Positions 1 to 8,636 of a stretch of DNA of 64,000 bases are shown here, one piece after another. The notes under the pieces are model-generated. The model saw only the letters and a list, made by a program, of their open reading frames with translations, was not told the origin of the DNA and searched no databases. Position numbers and translations under genes: made by a program. Source of the DNA: CALMEC01 sp963765105 (GTDB lineage: Bacteria; Actinomycetota; Thermoleophilia; Miltoncostaeales; Miltoncostaeaceae). The DNA lies in NCBI GenBank assembly GCA_963765105.1, contig CAVXUW010000002.1, forward strand, positions 124,001 through 188,000, read 5' to 3'. The stretch's first letter is position 1. Each line of letters begins with the position of its first letter.

Positions 1-81
1 GAGGTTTTTCCAACCGCTCGTCGAGACCGTGTGCGTTGCTATCAGGAGCGCTGGAACGAGGGCGCTGGCCCACACTGCGTC

Positions 82-110
82 TTGATGGCTTGCCTTCAAA
101 AGGGCATAGT
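82..110 (+). promoter_or_regulatory. Candidate leaderless promoter of the first toxin-antitoxin pair
   Basis: A -35-like TTGATG at 82-87 and a -10-like CATAGT at 105-110 are separated by exactly 17 bases. The ATG at 118 lies 7 bases after the -10 box, where transcription would start, so the mRNA would be leaderless. No Shine-Dalgarno sequence precedes this ATG, which agrees. This is inferred from the sequence only. Confidence 0.4.
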
Positions 111-117
111 CGCGTTT

Positions 118-393
118 ATGGCACGACAAGAGACCACGATCTATCTCGAACCGGATCTTCTGCGTGCGACCAAGACGCTCGCCGCGAGTTCTGGACGCCG
201 CGATTACGAGGTGATCGAGGAGGCCCTGCGCGCGTACATGCGAAGCGAGGAAGCAGCGGCGGGTCGGCGCCAGTTGCAGGAGATGCTCGACCGCTGGGGA
301 CAGGCCGGCGACGGCCTCGATGAGGACGATGCGCTCGAGCTGGCCTCGCGGGAGGTCCGCGAGGTCCGACGCGAACGACGCGCGCGCGGGTAA
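118..393 (+). CDS. Ribbon-helix-helix antitoxin (VapB-like)
   Basis: A 91-residue protein that starts with a short beta strand (TTIYLEPDLL, about residues 5-14) followed by two helices. This is the ribbon-helix-helix fold of VapB/CopG-type antitoxins, which bind their own operator as dimers and neutralise a partner RNase. The C-terminal third is acidic then Arg-rich and is probably the toxin-binding tail. The ATG at 118 was chosen over an earlier in-frame ATG because the RHH strand starts just after it and a leaderless promoter fits. A PIN-domain gene follows after 9 bases, the usual antitoxin-toxin order. RHH assignment is confident; the exact family is not. Confidence 0.75.
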   Translation: MARQETTIYLEPDLLRATKTLAASSGRRDYEVIEEALRAYMRSEEAAAGRRQLQEMLDRWGQAGDGLDEDDALELASREVREVRRERRARG

Positions 394-402
394 GCACGTT
401 CG

Positions 403-717
403 GTGCGGGCAGTCTTGGACTGCAACGTGCTCGTCTCGGCGCGTCTGTCGCCAGTCGGCGCCTCAGCCCTATTGCTCCGGGCCGCTTCTCAGGAGCGGTT
501 CGAGTTGATCGTCAGCGCCGAGCTTCTGGGTGAGCTGACCGATGTGCTTTCTCGCGAGCGGTTTCGTCGCTGGTTCAGCGCCGAGGAGGCCGATGCGTTT
601 GTCGCCGCTCTGCGGTCGGCGGCGACATTCGTCGACGACCCGCCGGCTCCACAGCCAGCGGGCGTGGCCGCTGACCGCGCCATGGCGAACGATGCCCGTT
701 ACTGGCTCACCAGCTAA
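403..717 (+). CDS. PIN-domain toxin, probably C-terminally truncated
   Basis: A 104-residue protein from a GTG start. It opens with VRAVLDCNVLVSA, the first PIN strand with its metal-binding Asp, followed by the helix region (SAELLGELTDVL) with the conserved Glu. PIN toxins are Mg-dependent RNases of about 130-145 residues. The last acidic motif, normally followed by a segment like DYLVTGD near the end, is not recognisable: the chain stops soon after a garbled segment ending ARYWLTS. The enzyme is therefore probably damaged. The downstream 184 bases (718-901) show no continuation that I can read. It sits directly behind its presumed antitoxin. Confidence 0.6.
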   Translation: MRAVLDCNVLVSARLSPVGASALLLRAASQERFELIVSAELLGELTDVLSRERFRRWFSAEEADAFVAALRSAATFVDDPPAPQPAGVAADRAMANDARYWLTS

Positions 718-901
718 TTTCTGACACCGACAGGTGAACGACGGCCGCCGAAACCGAACATCGAACAACGACCGCCCGATGTCAAAAACCATCTCGTCAT
801 CGCGTTCACAACCCAGATCGACACTCGGTGTCTGATCGTCGACCAGGCACCTGCCGGCCCGTGGCTTGTCAACGAGGATGCCGATCAACTAGCGTCCGTT
901 T

Positions 902-3900
902 ATGCGACGAAAAAGCTGGGCCGGAGGGGCCGTACTTGTTGCCCTTCTTTCCCAGGTGGGTGCCGCCGCGGGCGTCCCGCTTCTCCTGGAGAAGCCGCAG
1001 GGCGCGAAGGTTGTGTCGGTGGGAAAGCGGGCGATTGCCACGTCATTCGCCCCGGTGGCCCTAACCGGGGGAACGCGAAGCGCGGTCGTCTACCGAGGGT
1101 CGGGCGGCGCGACCATCGCCATCGGCGTTGCGCGCTACCGCACGGCGGCCGACGCGAAGAGGGCGTATCGCATCGCACTTCGCGGCGGACGACCCCTTGG
1201 GAAAGCCGCCCGGATACGCGTATCGGTCGCCAAAGCGGCGACCACCGCGGTCGCGGTAACCCGTGTGAACGGTGCGGTGACCACAGTGACGTACCGTGTC
1301 GGTGTGCGCGACGCGGTGACGGCCCGGCGCAACGTCGCGCTCATCATCGAGATGCAACGAGCGCAGCTCCAACGCGCACTGACGGCCACTGCCGATCAGA
1401 ACGCACGTGACGCGATCCCGGCGAACGGTGAGATCTCGCCCGCACTCGCGCTCCGCCTTTTCGCCACCGTCTACCGGCGATCCATCCCCGGGGTCACGCC
1501 GTTCCCCGGCCCCCCATCGGAAGAACAGTCCGGCACCGGGGTTGCGCTCGGGGTGCTTCAGCACCTCGCTGCGTACACACCGCAGCAGCGCTCCGTGATC
1601 GTCGCCACCCTGGACGTGCCGGCGTCGAGCTCATTCGCTCGCCGTGAACCGGGGGCGAAAGCACAATCGGGAACCGGTATCTCGCCGAAGAAGACGGCGG
1701 CCCTTACGGAACGGCCCGAGTGGAAGCTGTTTGTCGACAAGCACATCGCGTACTACCAGGCGAGGCTCGGGGTTACCTTGAACGTTCCCGTTCGGGTCTT
1801 CGAATCGAGCGAACCGATCGGCGGGTTCATGGACGCCTTCCCCGTCGATGCGAGTGGAAACCCGACTCTCACCAACCCTGCGTACTGTCGAGTGCGCACA
1901 CGATCAGGTGAGATCGCACAAGATCGCTTCGCGCTCGCCCACGAGGTGTTTCACTGCTTTCAGTTCCAGCTCGTTCCGGATGCGGCGCAGTGGGGAAGCG
2001 GCCGCGACTGGTGGGTCGAGGGACTCGCGAGCTGGGCCGCCTTCAAGTCGTTTGGCCGGTCCCCTGGCGCGTCGGCGGACTACGTGGGTTACATCCGCGC
2101 GCCGGGCCGAAGCCTTTTGGCACGGTCCTACGATGCGGTCGGTTTCTGGTCGCGTTTGGAGGAGCTGTCGTCCGAAGCGGCCATGTGGTCACGAATGAAT
2201 GCGGTTCTTGGCGCCCGGTCCTTCGACGCACGTGTCGCGGCGGCCGGCGCCACCGATTCGACGTTTCTTGCCACCTGGGCTTCCGGGATGTGGCGGACAC
2301 CTGGGGTGGGTCAGGCGTGGACCCAACGACTTCCGTTCTTTCTTCCCGCGACCGCCGAACCGTTCGCACCGAAACCGATCGCCGGAAGCACCAGCATCAC
2401 GGCTGCTCCGTGGACCACGGTCCACTACCTCACCGTGACCGACAGCGCACAGCCGTTGGTCAACGTGGTGCCACTCACCGGCAGCCTGCGGCTTGCTTCC
2501 AAAACACGTGATCTGGGGAGCAACGGTGGTTGGTTCTGTCTCAAGGGAGCGTGCAAGTGCCCGGCCGGCCAGTTTGGCGAACCGCCACGGTCCGAAAGGG
2601 TATCCGAGCTTCGACTTGCCGGCGCGGGTTCGGCGGGGATGAGTGCGAGCGTCACCTATCACGCGCTTTCCTCCTACTGCAGCAGGACCCGTGTACCGGC
2701 GCCGAAGGGGCCGGCCGAGTCGAACGGCGATCCCCACATCACCACGCTCGACGGACTGCACTACGACTTCCAAGCGGCGGGCGAGTTCGTGTTGACACGA
2801 GCCCTGGCAGGAGACCTCGAGATCCAGGCCCGACAGGAACAGTTCCGGACCAGGACCGACGTGACCGTCAATACCGTGATTGCGATGAAGCTGCCGGGCG
2901 GACGGGTCACGGTGGCCGCGGCACCAGGCGGCGGGGACCCGCTGGTCGCCATCGGGGGAACCCCGACCACGGTCGATCGGAACGCACGCCTGTCGATCGC
3001 CGGCGGGACCATCTCACGCGACGACCGCGGCTGGGTCGAGGTGTTATGGCCGGATGGCTCGGTCGCACGTGTTCGGCCGGTGGGCGAGTACGGCGTGTCG
3101 GTCATGGTTTCGCTCGCCGAAGTGCGACGCGGACGGGTACGCGGGATCCTGGGCGACTTCGACGGCGATCCACGTGACGACCTCACCGCGGCCGGCGGCA
3201 AGCGCATCGGCTTCACGATCACGGATGAGCCGTCATGGGACGGAGTGGTGCGGTACGGGGTCCGTGACGAGTTTGCGACCAAGACCTTCGATGCGCTGTA
3301 CGACACGTTCGGCAACTCGTGGCGTATCACCGCAGCCCGGTCGTTGTTCGACTACGCACCCGGGCAGTCGACCGTGACCTTCACCAAGCGGTCGATCCCC
3401 ACACGGCCCCAGGACCCCGACGGCCTTCGCGCCGCACGGCGGCGGGCCGCCGAGGCCACATGTCGTGCCGCGGGGGTGACCCGTGCCGGCCCCCTGGAGG
3501 ATTGCATCACCGACGTGGCGCTCACCGGCGACCCGGCGTTCGCCGCCGACGCCGCGAACGCCGAACGAGCTGCCGAGAACTGGCGGCCGCTCACCGGTGT
3601 GGAGAACCGGCGCACCCGGGTGAGTGTTGCCCGAACCGACGACGGCTCACTGCACCTGGCGTTCGGCGAGAGCGCGGGCCCGGGAACGGACAGAATGGTG
3701 ACCCAGACGATCGGCCCAGACGGCACGCAGGTCTCGGGGAGCACCACCATCGCCGACCTCGACGGCCAGCCGACGCTGACGCCGGCACCCGGCGGTGGCC
3801 TGGTCGCCGCCACCGGAGTGGTCGACGCGTCGGTGACCGGACTGCTGCGCTTTACAACGAACCCACCGAACCGCACCTGGTCGGCGCCGACCGTGGTGAG

Positions 3901-4669
3901 CTCCACAGGAACCGTCTACACCGGCTTTGCGCAGTCGTTGACGCTTCCGAACGGGTCCAACATCTCGGTGTCGGCACGCGAGGCCGTCGCCGTCGTGCTT
4001 GCCGGGACGAACCCGGCCAACCCGGGCACGCCGCTCACCACTGGCAACCCCGACTGCTATTCGTCGTCGCCCCGGCTCGCACGCGACCCGGCCACCGGGA
4101 CGCTCTGGGCCGCCTGGCGTCAATGGGACTGCGCCGACGGGGGGATCTTCGTGCAGGTGGTAGACCCGGCGTCGGGCACGCCGATCGGTACCCCTCAACT
4201 CGCCCCGGCGTCACGCTGGTCCGGTGGGAGTACGGACGTCGACCTGAACACCGGCGTACCGATCGTCGTGGGCCCGGCAGGTGGGGTTGGTGTTGCCTAC
4301 TGGTCGGCCGCGGCCGGTCGGGGGCAGGTCCTGCTGTGGACACCGGGGGCCGCCAGCGCACGCGTGGTTGCCGACTCGGTGTCGGATCCGCGTCGAGTAC
4401 ACGCTGTTGCCGAGCCGGGTTCGGGCAGCGTGTGGGTGGGTTGGGAGGATTCCCGGGTGAGCTTCCAGGTCACCAAGATGCCGCTCGCGGCGGGCGAGCC
4501 CACCTCACGACAGAGCGTCCAGCCGCCGTACGGTGTCACAATCCCGGTGTTTTCCGGGACGTTGTGGACGATCGGTTCGGCACGCGACGGTGAAGTGACC
4601 GTGCTGTTCGGGGGCGAGCGCACCAGCGACGTTCCCGGACGTATGTGGTCGAACGCCGTACGCGGTTAG
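902..4669 (+). CDS. Large secreted metalloprotease-like protein with a VWD domain
   Basis: A 1255-residue protein with a signal peptide (Arg/Lys-rich start, hydrophobic residues 8-24). Residues 347-351 read HEVFH, a zincin HExxH motif, and E373 lies in WWVEG 22 residues after the second His. That is the arrangement of gluzincin-type peptidases, where this Glu is the third zinc ligand. A von Willebrand type D domain covers about residues 608-800 (GDPHITTLDG at its start, GILGDFDGDPRDD near residue 750). The C-terminal 350 residues contain Asp/Gly-rich beta repeats resembling a BNR/propeller. Cysteines cluster in the middle. Likely an extracellular or surface enzyme. Substrate unknown. The combination of peptidase and VWD in one chain is unusual. 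Confidence 0.7.
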   Translation: MRRKSWAGGAVLVALLSQVGAAAGVPLLLEKPQGAKVVSVGKRAIATSFAPVALTGGTRSAVVYRGSGGATIAIGVARYRTAADAKRAYRIALRGGRPLGKAARIRVSVAKAATTAVAVTRVNGAVTTVTYRVGVRDAVTARRNVALIIEMQRAQLQRALTATADQNARDAIPANGEISPALALRLFATVYRRSIPGVTPFPGPPSEEQSGTGVALGVLQHLAAYTPQQRSVIVATLDVPASSSFARREPGAKAQSGTGISPKKTAALTERPEWKLFVDKHIAYYQARLGVTLNVPVRVFESSEPIGGFMDAFPVDASGNPTLTNPAYCRVRTRSGEIAQDRFALAHEVFHCFQFQLVPDAAQWGSGRDWWVEGLASWAAFKSFGRSPGASADYVGYIRAPGRSLLARSYDAVGFWSRLEELSSEAAMWSRMNAVLGARSFDARVAAAGATDSTFLATWASGMWRTPGVGQAWTQRLPFFLPATAEPFAPKPIAGSTSITAAPWTTVHYLTVTDSAQPLVNVVPLTGSLRLASKTRDLGSNGGWFCLKGACKCPAGQFGEPPRSERVSELRLAGAGSAGMSASVTYHALSSYCSRTRVPAPKGPAESNGDPHITTLDGLHYDFQAAGEFVLTRALAGDLEIQARQEQFRTRTDVTVNTVIAMKLPGGRVTVAAAPGGGDPLVAIGGTPTTVDRNARLSIAGGTISRDDRGWVEVLWPDGSVARVRPVGEYGVSVMVSLAEVRRGRVRGILGDFDGDPRDDLTAAGGKRIGFTITDEPSWDGVVRYGVRDEFATKTFDALYDTFGNSWRITAARSLFDYAPGQSTVTFTKRSIPTRPQDPDGLRAARRRAAEATCRAAGVTRAGPLEDCITDVALTGDPAFAADAANAERAAENWRPLTGVENRRTRVSVARTDDGSLHLAFGESAGPGTDRMVTQTIGPDGTQVSGSTTIADLDGQPTLTPAPGGGLVAATGVVDASVTGLLRFTTNPPNRTWSAPTVVSSTGTVYTGFAQSLTLPNGSNISVSAREAVAVVLAGTNPANPGTPLTTGNPDCYSSSPRLARDPATGTLWAAWRQWDCADGGIFVQVVDPASGTPIGTPQLAPASRWSGGSTDVDLNTGVPIVVGPAGGVGVAYWSAAAGRGQVLLWTPGAASARVVADSVSDPRRVHAVAEPGSGSVWVGWEDSRVSFQVTKMPLAAGEPTSRQSVQPPYGVTIPVFSGTLWTIGSARDGEVTVLFGGERTSDVPGRMWSNAVRG

Positions 4670-4743
4670 CCCGAACGCGATCGGCGTGGTTCACGCGTCA
4701 TCCGCGTACGCGCTCCACAAGTGAAGAGCGACTCGTGCGACGG

Positions 4744-6195
4744 TCAGGACGGAACGCGGATCACCCGGAGGACGTCGGTGCTGGCTGCCCGTTCGTCGAT
4801 TCCTGCCAGTACGACGACCAAGTCCCCAGACTTGACGTGCCCGCCGTCGCGTGCCGCCGTCAGGGCATCCCGCACCATTTGCTCGTTGTCGGCGAACGCG
4901 GAGAGCGTGAGCGGAATCGCGCCCCAGCTGATCGAGAGCTGCTGTCGAACACGTTCGTCCGGTGTGAACCCGAGGATCGGGGTACGCGGTCGGTACCGGG
5001 CGACGGCGCGCACGGTGAAGCCACTGCGGGTCAAGCAGACGATCGCCGTCGCATCGAGTTCCTGCGCGACACGCCATGCGGCGTCGGTCATCGTGTCGGT
5101 GACACGCCTTTTGTGCCCGTGCCCCGATTCGGGGTCCTCCACGATGAGGCGGGTGACCATGCGGGTCCAGTTTTCGACATCGAAGTTCGCGTCCGCGCGG
5201 GCGCAGAGGCGCGCCATCGTCGCGACGACGTTCACCGGGTCTCTCCCTGTCGCCGTCTCACCCGACAGCATCACCGCCGACGAACCGTCGAACACGGCGT
5301 TTGCGACATCCGAGGCCTCTGCCCGTGTCGGCGCCGCAGCGCGGACCATCGACTCCAGCATCTGAGTTGCGGTGATCGCGGGGCGCCCATGGGCGATGCA
5401 TTCGCGGATGATGTGTTTCTGCAGATGCGGAAGCTCCTCGATCGGACACTCGATGCCTAGATCACCGCGGGCGATCATCACCGCACCCGCCACTTGGAGG
5501 ATGCCGACCAGGTTGTCGACCGCGCTTCGCGTCTCGATCTTCGCGACGACAAGCGGTCCACGGGGGTGCGGTTCGGTCCCGAGCCGACGAACGTCATGGG
5601 CGGAACGAACGAACGACAGCGCAACCATGTCGACACCCTCGGCCACGAACGCATCCAGGATCCGCAGATCCTCAGGCGTCGGGGTACTCACCTGGAGACG
5701 GTCCGACGGGATGTGGACACCGGGCTTGCCGGTCAGATGACCTCCATGCAGCACCACCGCCTCGAGCCCGCGGCCCGACGTGGCAACCACCGTGACGTCG
5801 ATTGCTCCGTCCCCGAAGCTGATGCGGTCGCCTGCCTCGATGCCGTCGAGAAGCCCCGAGTACTCGACGCCGATGACATCCCGTGTCGACTCAGCGGCGT
5901 CGGGAACCAGCAGGACGTGGTGTCCGTCCGGCAGCTCAACCCCTTCCCGCCCGAAGCTCGCCGCACGAACCTTCGGCCCGGGCAGATCCACAAGCGTCCC
6001 GATCGGGCGACCCATGTCCTTCGCGATGGCGCGTACCCGGCGATGCACCTCGAGGGCATCCTCCACGGTGCCGTGCGAGAGGTTCAGCCGCACCGCATCC
6101 ATCCCGGCGGCGATCATCCCCCGAAGCACCGACTCACGCTCGGACGCGGGCCCGATCGTGGCGATGATTTTTGTGCGTCGCGTCTGGGTCGTCAC
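4744..6195 (-). CDS. pyk: Pyruvate kinase
   Basis: Converts phosphoenolpyruvate and ADP to pyruvate and ATP, the last step of glycolysis, in the cytoplasm. From the GTG at 6195 the protein is 483 residues, normal for the family. It contains the N-terminal KIIATIGPAS, the substrate loop RLNLSHG, the catalytic KIETRSA segment, ARGDLGIE and the signature TQMLESM. The longer in-frame ATG at 6252 would add 19 residues with no homology. Upstream of the GTG there is no ribosome-binding site, but a -10-like TATCCT ends 8 bases before it, so the mRNA may be leaderless. It is a single gene, convergent with the large secreted protein. Confidence 0.95.
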   Translation of the reverse strand: MTTQTRRTKIIATIGPASERESVLRGMIAAGMDAVRLNLSHGTVEDALEVHRRVRAIAKDMGRPIGTLVDLPGPKVRAASFGREGVELPDGHHVLLVPDAAESTRDVIGVEYSGLLDGIEAGDRISFGDGAIDVTVVATSGRGLEAVVLHGGHLTGKPGVHIPSDRLQVSTPTPEDLRILDAFVAEGVDMVALSFVRSAHDVRRLGTEPHPRGPLVVAKIETRSAVDNLVGILQVAGAVMIARGDLGIECPIEELPHLQKHIIRECIAHGRPAITATQMLESMVRAAAPTRAEASDVANAVFDGSSAVMLSGETATGRDPVNVVATMARLCARADANFDVENWTRMVTRLIVEDPESGHGHKRRVTDTMTDAAWRVAQELDATAIVCLTRSGFTVRAVARYRPRTPILGFTPDERVRQQLSISWGAIPLTLSAFADNEQMVRDALTAARDGGHVKSGDLVVVLAGIDERAASTDVLRVIRVPS

Positions 6196-6556
6196 TTCGC
6201 GCCAGGATAGCGGCGATGCACGGGCGTATCCGGCAGACTGCGCTTGGAACACCCCGGGCCGGTTCTTGGGGCCTTCCTCGCGCCGTACCAGCCGTGATCT
6301 GCTCCAACGCTCCGGCGTCCAAGCGCAGGCTCAAGCATGGATGGCGCGTCGAGCTACCTTGGACCCACTGGCTCACATCTGCGGTAAGCGCAGACTTCCC
6401 CGAAAATCAACGTTGACTCAGGTGCTCGGCTCGCCGCCGATCTCGTCAGAATGGCGTGTCGTGTGCGCGATCGGGGATTGTTCGTAACCGAGCGCGATGG
6501 CCTGTCGACGCACCGCCACTGCCGCCGGCCAAACTGGCGACCCGCCTCGCGTGGCC
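6196..6556. other. Non-coding region between pyk and the dodecin promoter
   Basis: No open frame here has the codon pattern of a gene. The pyk end holds the TATCCT box of the presumed leaderless pyk promoter. The rest shows only a weak 5-bp hairpin (CTGCG/CGCAG near 6390-6405). I see nothing else in it. Confidence 0.4.
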
Positions 6557-6585
6557 TTGCTTTCCTGGTGGTCGCTTGTGATAAT
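6557..6585 (+). promoter_or_regulatory. Sigma-70-type promoter for dodecin
   Basis: TTGCTT at 6557-6562 and GATAAT at 6580-6585 with a 17-base spacer, preceded by a TG-like extension. This is one of the best promoter matches in the window. The start site would be near 6592, giving a leader of about 70 bases before the dodecin GTG. Confidence 0.5.
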
Positions 6586-6663
6586 CCGCACGTACTCTCG
6601 TGGCAATTGATACGAGCTGCGAGTGTGCGCCGAATCTCATGAAATCGACAACAGGGGGTAGTC

Positions 6664-6882
6664 GTGGCTGACGAAAGCGTGTACCGCGTCATCGAGGTGG
6701 TTGGAACGAGCACCGAGTCGTGGGAGGCCGCTACAAAGGCCGCAGTCGAAACCGCCGCAGGATCGTTGCGGGACCTTCGCGTCGCCGAGGTCACCAAGCT
6801 CGACGTCACCATCGATGAGGGCAAGGTCACCCGCTACCGCGCGAGGATGAGCCTCTCGTTCAAGTACGAGAAGAACTCCTAA
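6664..6882 (+). CDS. Dodecin (flavin storage/buffering protein)
   Basis: A 72-residue protein matching the dodecin family in length and sequence: MADESVYRVIEVVGTS at the start, SWEAATKAAVETA as the single helix, and a C-terminal strand ending MSLSFKYEK. Dodecins assemble as hollow dodecamers that bind riboflavin, FMN or FAD (or CoA) and buffer free flavin in the cytoplasm. The GTG start at 6664 has an AGGGGG ribosome-binding site 7 bases upstream. It is a single-gene unit with its own promoter and a strong hairpin terminator. Confidence 0.93.
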   Translation: MADESVYRVIEVVGTSTESWEAATKAAVETAAGSLRDLRVAEVTKLDVTIDEGKVTRYRARMSLSFKYEKNS

Positions 6883-6932
6883 GGGCCGCGGCGACGCGGC
6901 ACGCGCACTTGCAGTACTGAGCAGGCGCACAC

Positions 6933-6974
6933 CGACATCCCACCCGTCCAAGCACGGGGCCGGGTGGGATGTCG
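6933..6974 (+). terminator. 14-bp perfect hairpin after dodecin
   Basis: Arms 6933-6946 (CGACATCCCACCCG) and 6961-6974 are perfectly complementary with a 14-base loop. There is no U tract, so it may act in both directions, also ending transcription from the toxin-antitoxin unit on the other strand. This agrees with the U-poor terminators common in high-GC actinobacteria. Confidence 0.65.
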
Positions 6975-7165
6975 TGGCCCTGCTTGTTCGCTCTGAAGTC
7001 CCCCGGTGGAGGAGGGGTGAACGACTACCGCGTTGGGCCTACGCGCATGGTGTGTTTCTGCAGGTTTCCGCTGGCGGCAAGTTCGGCTTCGGTCGACGAT
7101 TTCCTCGGGAGACAGACAGTGCGCCGGTTGGATACACCGTCCCCGTCTGTGCGGGGCCGGCGTCG

Positions 7166-7722
7166 TCATGTGGTGCGCCGCCGCACTTCGGTGGCGAATC
7201 GCGGTGTACCGGCCCGGGTGAGCGAGTCGAGCAAAGCTCCGAGCGTCTTGGGGTCGCGGCGGTTCGCTGCTGCTTGTCGCTCGAGTTCGTCGATGACCGG
7301 GTCGGGTGCGAGGTCGAGTTGGTCGAGCAGGAAGGTGTCGGGGTCGACGACCTCCAGTTCGAATGGCTCGACGCTTTGGGGTGGGAAGTCCCGTGTGTTG
7401 AAGGTGAGGATGGCTGCAGCGTTCGCGTGCACGGCGGCGGCGAGGACGTGTCGGTCTTTCGGGTCGCAGGTCAGACCGTCGATCAAAGAGCGGTAGCCGG
7501 TGACGTTCGCGTCAGGAAACGCAGCGTTCATCTCCGTGGTCAGCCGGTCGACGGCCTCGGCGGCGATTCCGCGCTCGACGAGGTTGCGTTGTAGTTCAAT
7601 GATGATGTCGACTGACCACAGCGGCCGGTAGAGGAGAGGCCGCGCTCGGCGAGTCGGAGGAGGGTGTCTCGCAAGTGGGCGGGGTACACGACGCAGGTGT
7701 CGAGCACGACTGAGTACGGCAC
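7166..7722 (-). pseudogene. PIN-domain toxin split by a frameshift
   Basis: Two overlapping frames together give a complete PIN RNase. The first piece starts at the GTG at 7722 (VPYSVVLDTCVVYPAHLRD, with the first catalytic Asp) and runs to about 7640. The second begins in another frame with YRPLWSVDIIIELQR (the conserved Glu) and continues through CDPKDRHVLAAA and TFNTRDFP to the stop at 7166. The change of frame lies in a CCTCTCCTC stretch near 7640-7645 and equals a one-base loss. No classical slippery heptamer is present, so programmed shifting is unlikely. The antitoxin gene lies immediately upstream. Either the toxin is inactivated or the base is a sequencing error. Confidence 0.75.
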
Positions 7723-7728
7723 GTCGGC

Positions 7729-8193
7729 TCAGCGGGTGCGTCTGGGCGTCGCGGTCTGTTCGTACATGTCGGCGGCGTCGGCGATCTCGACCATCCGGTC
7801 GAGCGCGGCTCGCCGTTCTTGGGATGCGCGGTCCCGGTAGGCGAGGACGTCTGCGAGGCGCACTCTGCGATGGCGCCCTGGCTGTTCGAATGGGATCTCC
7901 CCGGACTCAAGGAGCTTGACGAGGGTCGGTCGGCTCACCCCGAGCAGTTCCGCGGCTTCTTGTGTTGTGAGGCGCTGCTGTACTGGTGCGATGGTGACCG
8001 CCTGACCGCGGGCCATCGCTTCGACGACGCCGAGAAGGACCTCGAAGACCTGCGACGGCAGGACCAACCGCTCGCCGTTTGGGCCGGACAACGTTGTCGC
8101 CTGTCCCGCCCCGGGGCGGCTCAGCGTCTCCATGAGCGCATCGAGTGATTCTGTGGGCGGTAGGACGGTGCGTTCGAGTGTGGGTGTCGGCAT
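7729..8193 (-). CDS. Helix-turn-helix (excisionase-type) antitoxin
   Basis: A 154-residue protein with an excisionase/MerR-like helix-turn-helix in its second half (LTTQEAAELLGVSRPTLVK, then the wing GRHRRVRLADVLAY). Proteins with this layout pair with PIN-domain toxins in actinobacteria and act as antitoxin and autorepressor. The ATG at 8193 was chosen because AGGGAG lies 9 bases upstream; the earlier ATG at 8220 lies within the presumed promoter/leader. The PIN gene starts 6 bases after its stop. It appears intact although its toxin is not. Confidence 0.75.
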   Translation of the reverse strand: MPTPTLERTVLPPTESLDALMETLSRPGAGQATTLSGPNGERLVLPSQVFEVLLGVVEAMARGQAVTIAPVQQRLTTQEAAELLGVSRPTLVKLLESGEIPFEQPGRHRRVRLADVLAYRDRASQERRAALDRMVEIADAADMYEQTATPRRTR

Positions 8194-8218
8194 CTCAGTT
8201 GCTCCCTTCTTCACAAAC

Positions 8219-8246
8219 AATCTACCGCAATTCGAAAAAATCGCAA
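8219..8246 (-). promoter_or_regulatory. Promoter of the HTH antitoxin / PIN toxin unit
   Basis: On the minus strand TTGCGA (8246-8241) and TAGATT (8224-8219) are separated by 16 bases, in a locally A/T-rich patch. The start site would be near 8212, giving a short leader containing the AGGGAG ribosome-binding site. Confidence 0.45.
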
Positions 8247-8636
8247 GCGGTCGCGGGCTACGACATGCTCAGGGGACGGCAGTCCCAGCCATCAACGTCG
8301 TGTGGCCGCTGCGCCGGCCGGACCCAGCACGCGAGTGAGCATCGACACTGCTTGGAAACCCGTTCGTCGGCCCGCGCGACCTCGATGGGTTCACCCATTC
8401 GGTCTGGCACCGGGAGGGGAACGGCGGCCTCCTCTCGTGCGCCTCGGTGCGGGAGCCAGAGTCGCCTCGGGTACCCTCGGGTCGACGTGCGCGTGCACGG
8501 ACGATGGGCATGCTTAACACACGTCCAGGTGGGTAGCGGCTATCATGCAACTCCGCATCAGCGAACGATTGGTTGTCGCATGTGCGTTGCCGCAAGCTGT
8601 CGCCGTCTCCGTCGCGGGTTAGCTGCGGGCCGCGCA
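8247..8636. other. Non-coding region upstream of the Het-C-like gene
   Basis: No convincing gene. A -10-like TATCAT at 8541-8546 may serve the downstream gene but has no good -35 partner. The open frame that covers this region upstream of 8580 has no recognisable protein and is probably chance. Confidence 0.35.

Noticed and set aside
3319..4593. Long plus-strand frame overlapping the secreted VWD protein
   Set aside because: Arg-rich out-of-frame shadow of the 1255-residue gene; no start signal.
7630..7650. Programmed -1 frameshift in the PIN toxin
   Set aside because: No X-XXY-YYZ slippery heptamer and no clear downstream pseudoknot; a plain indel is simpler.
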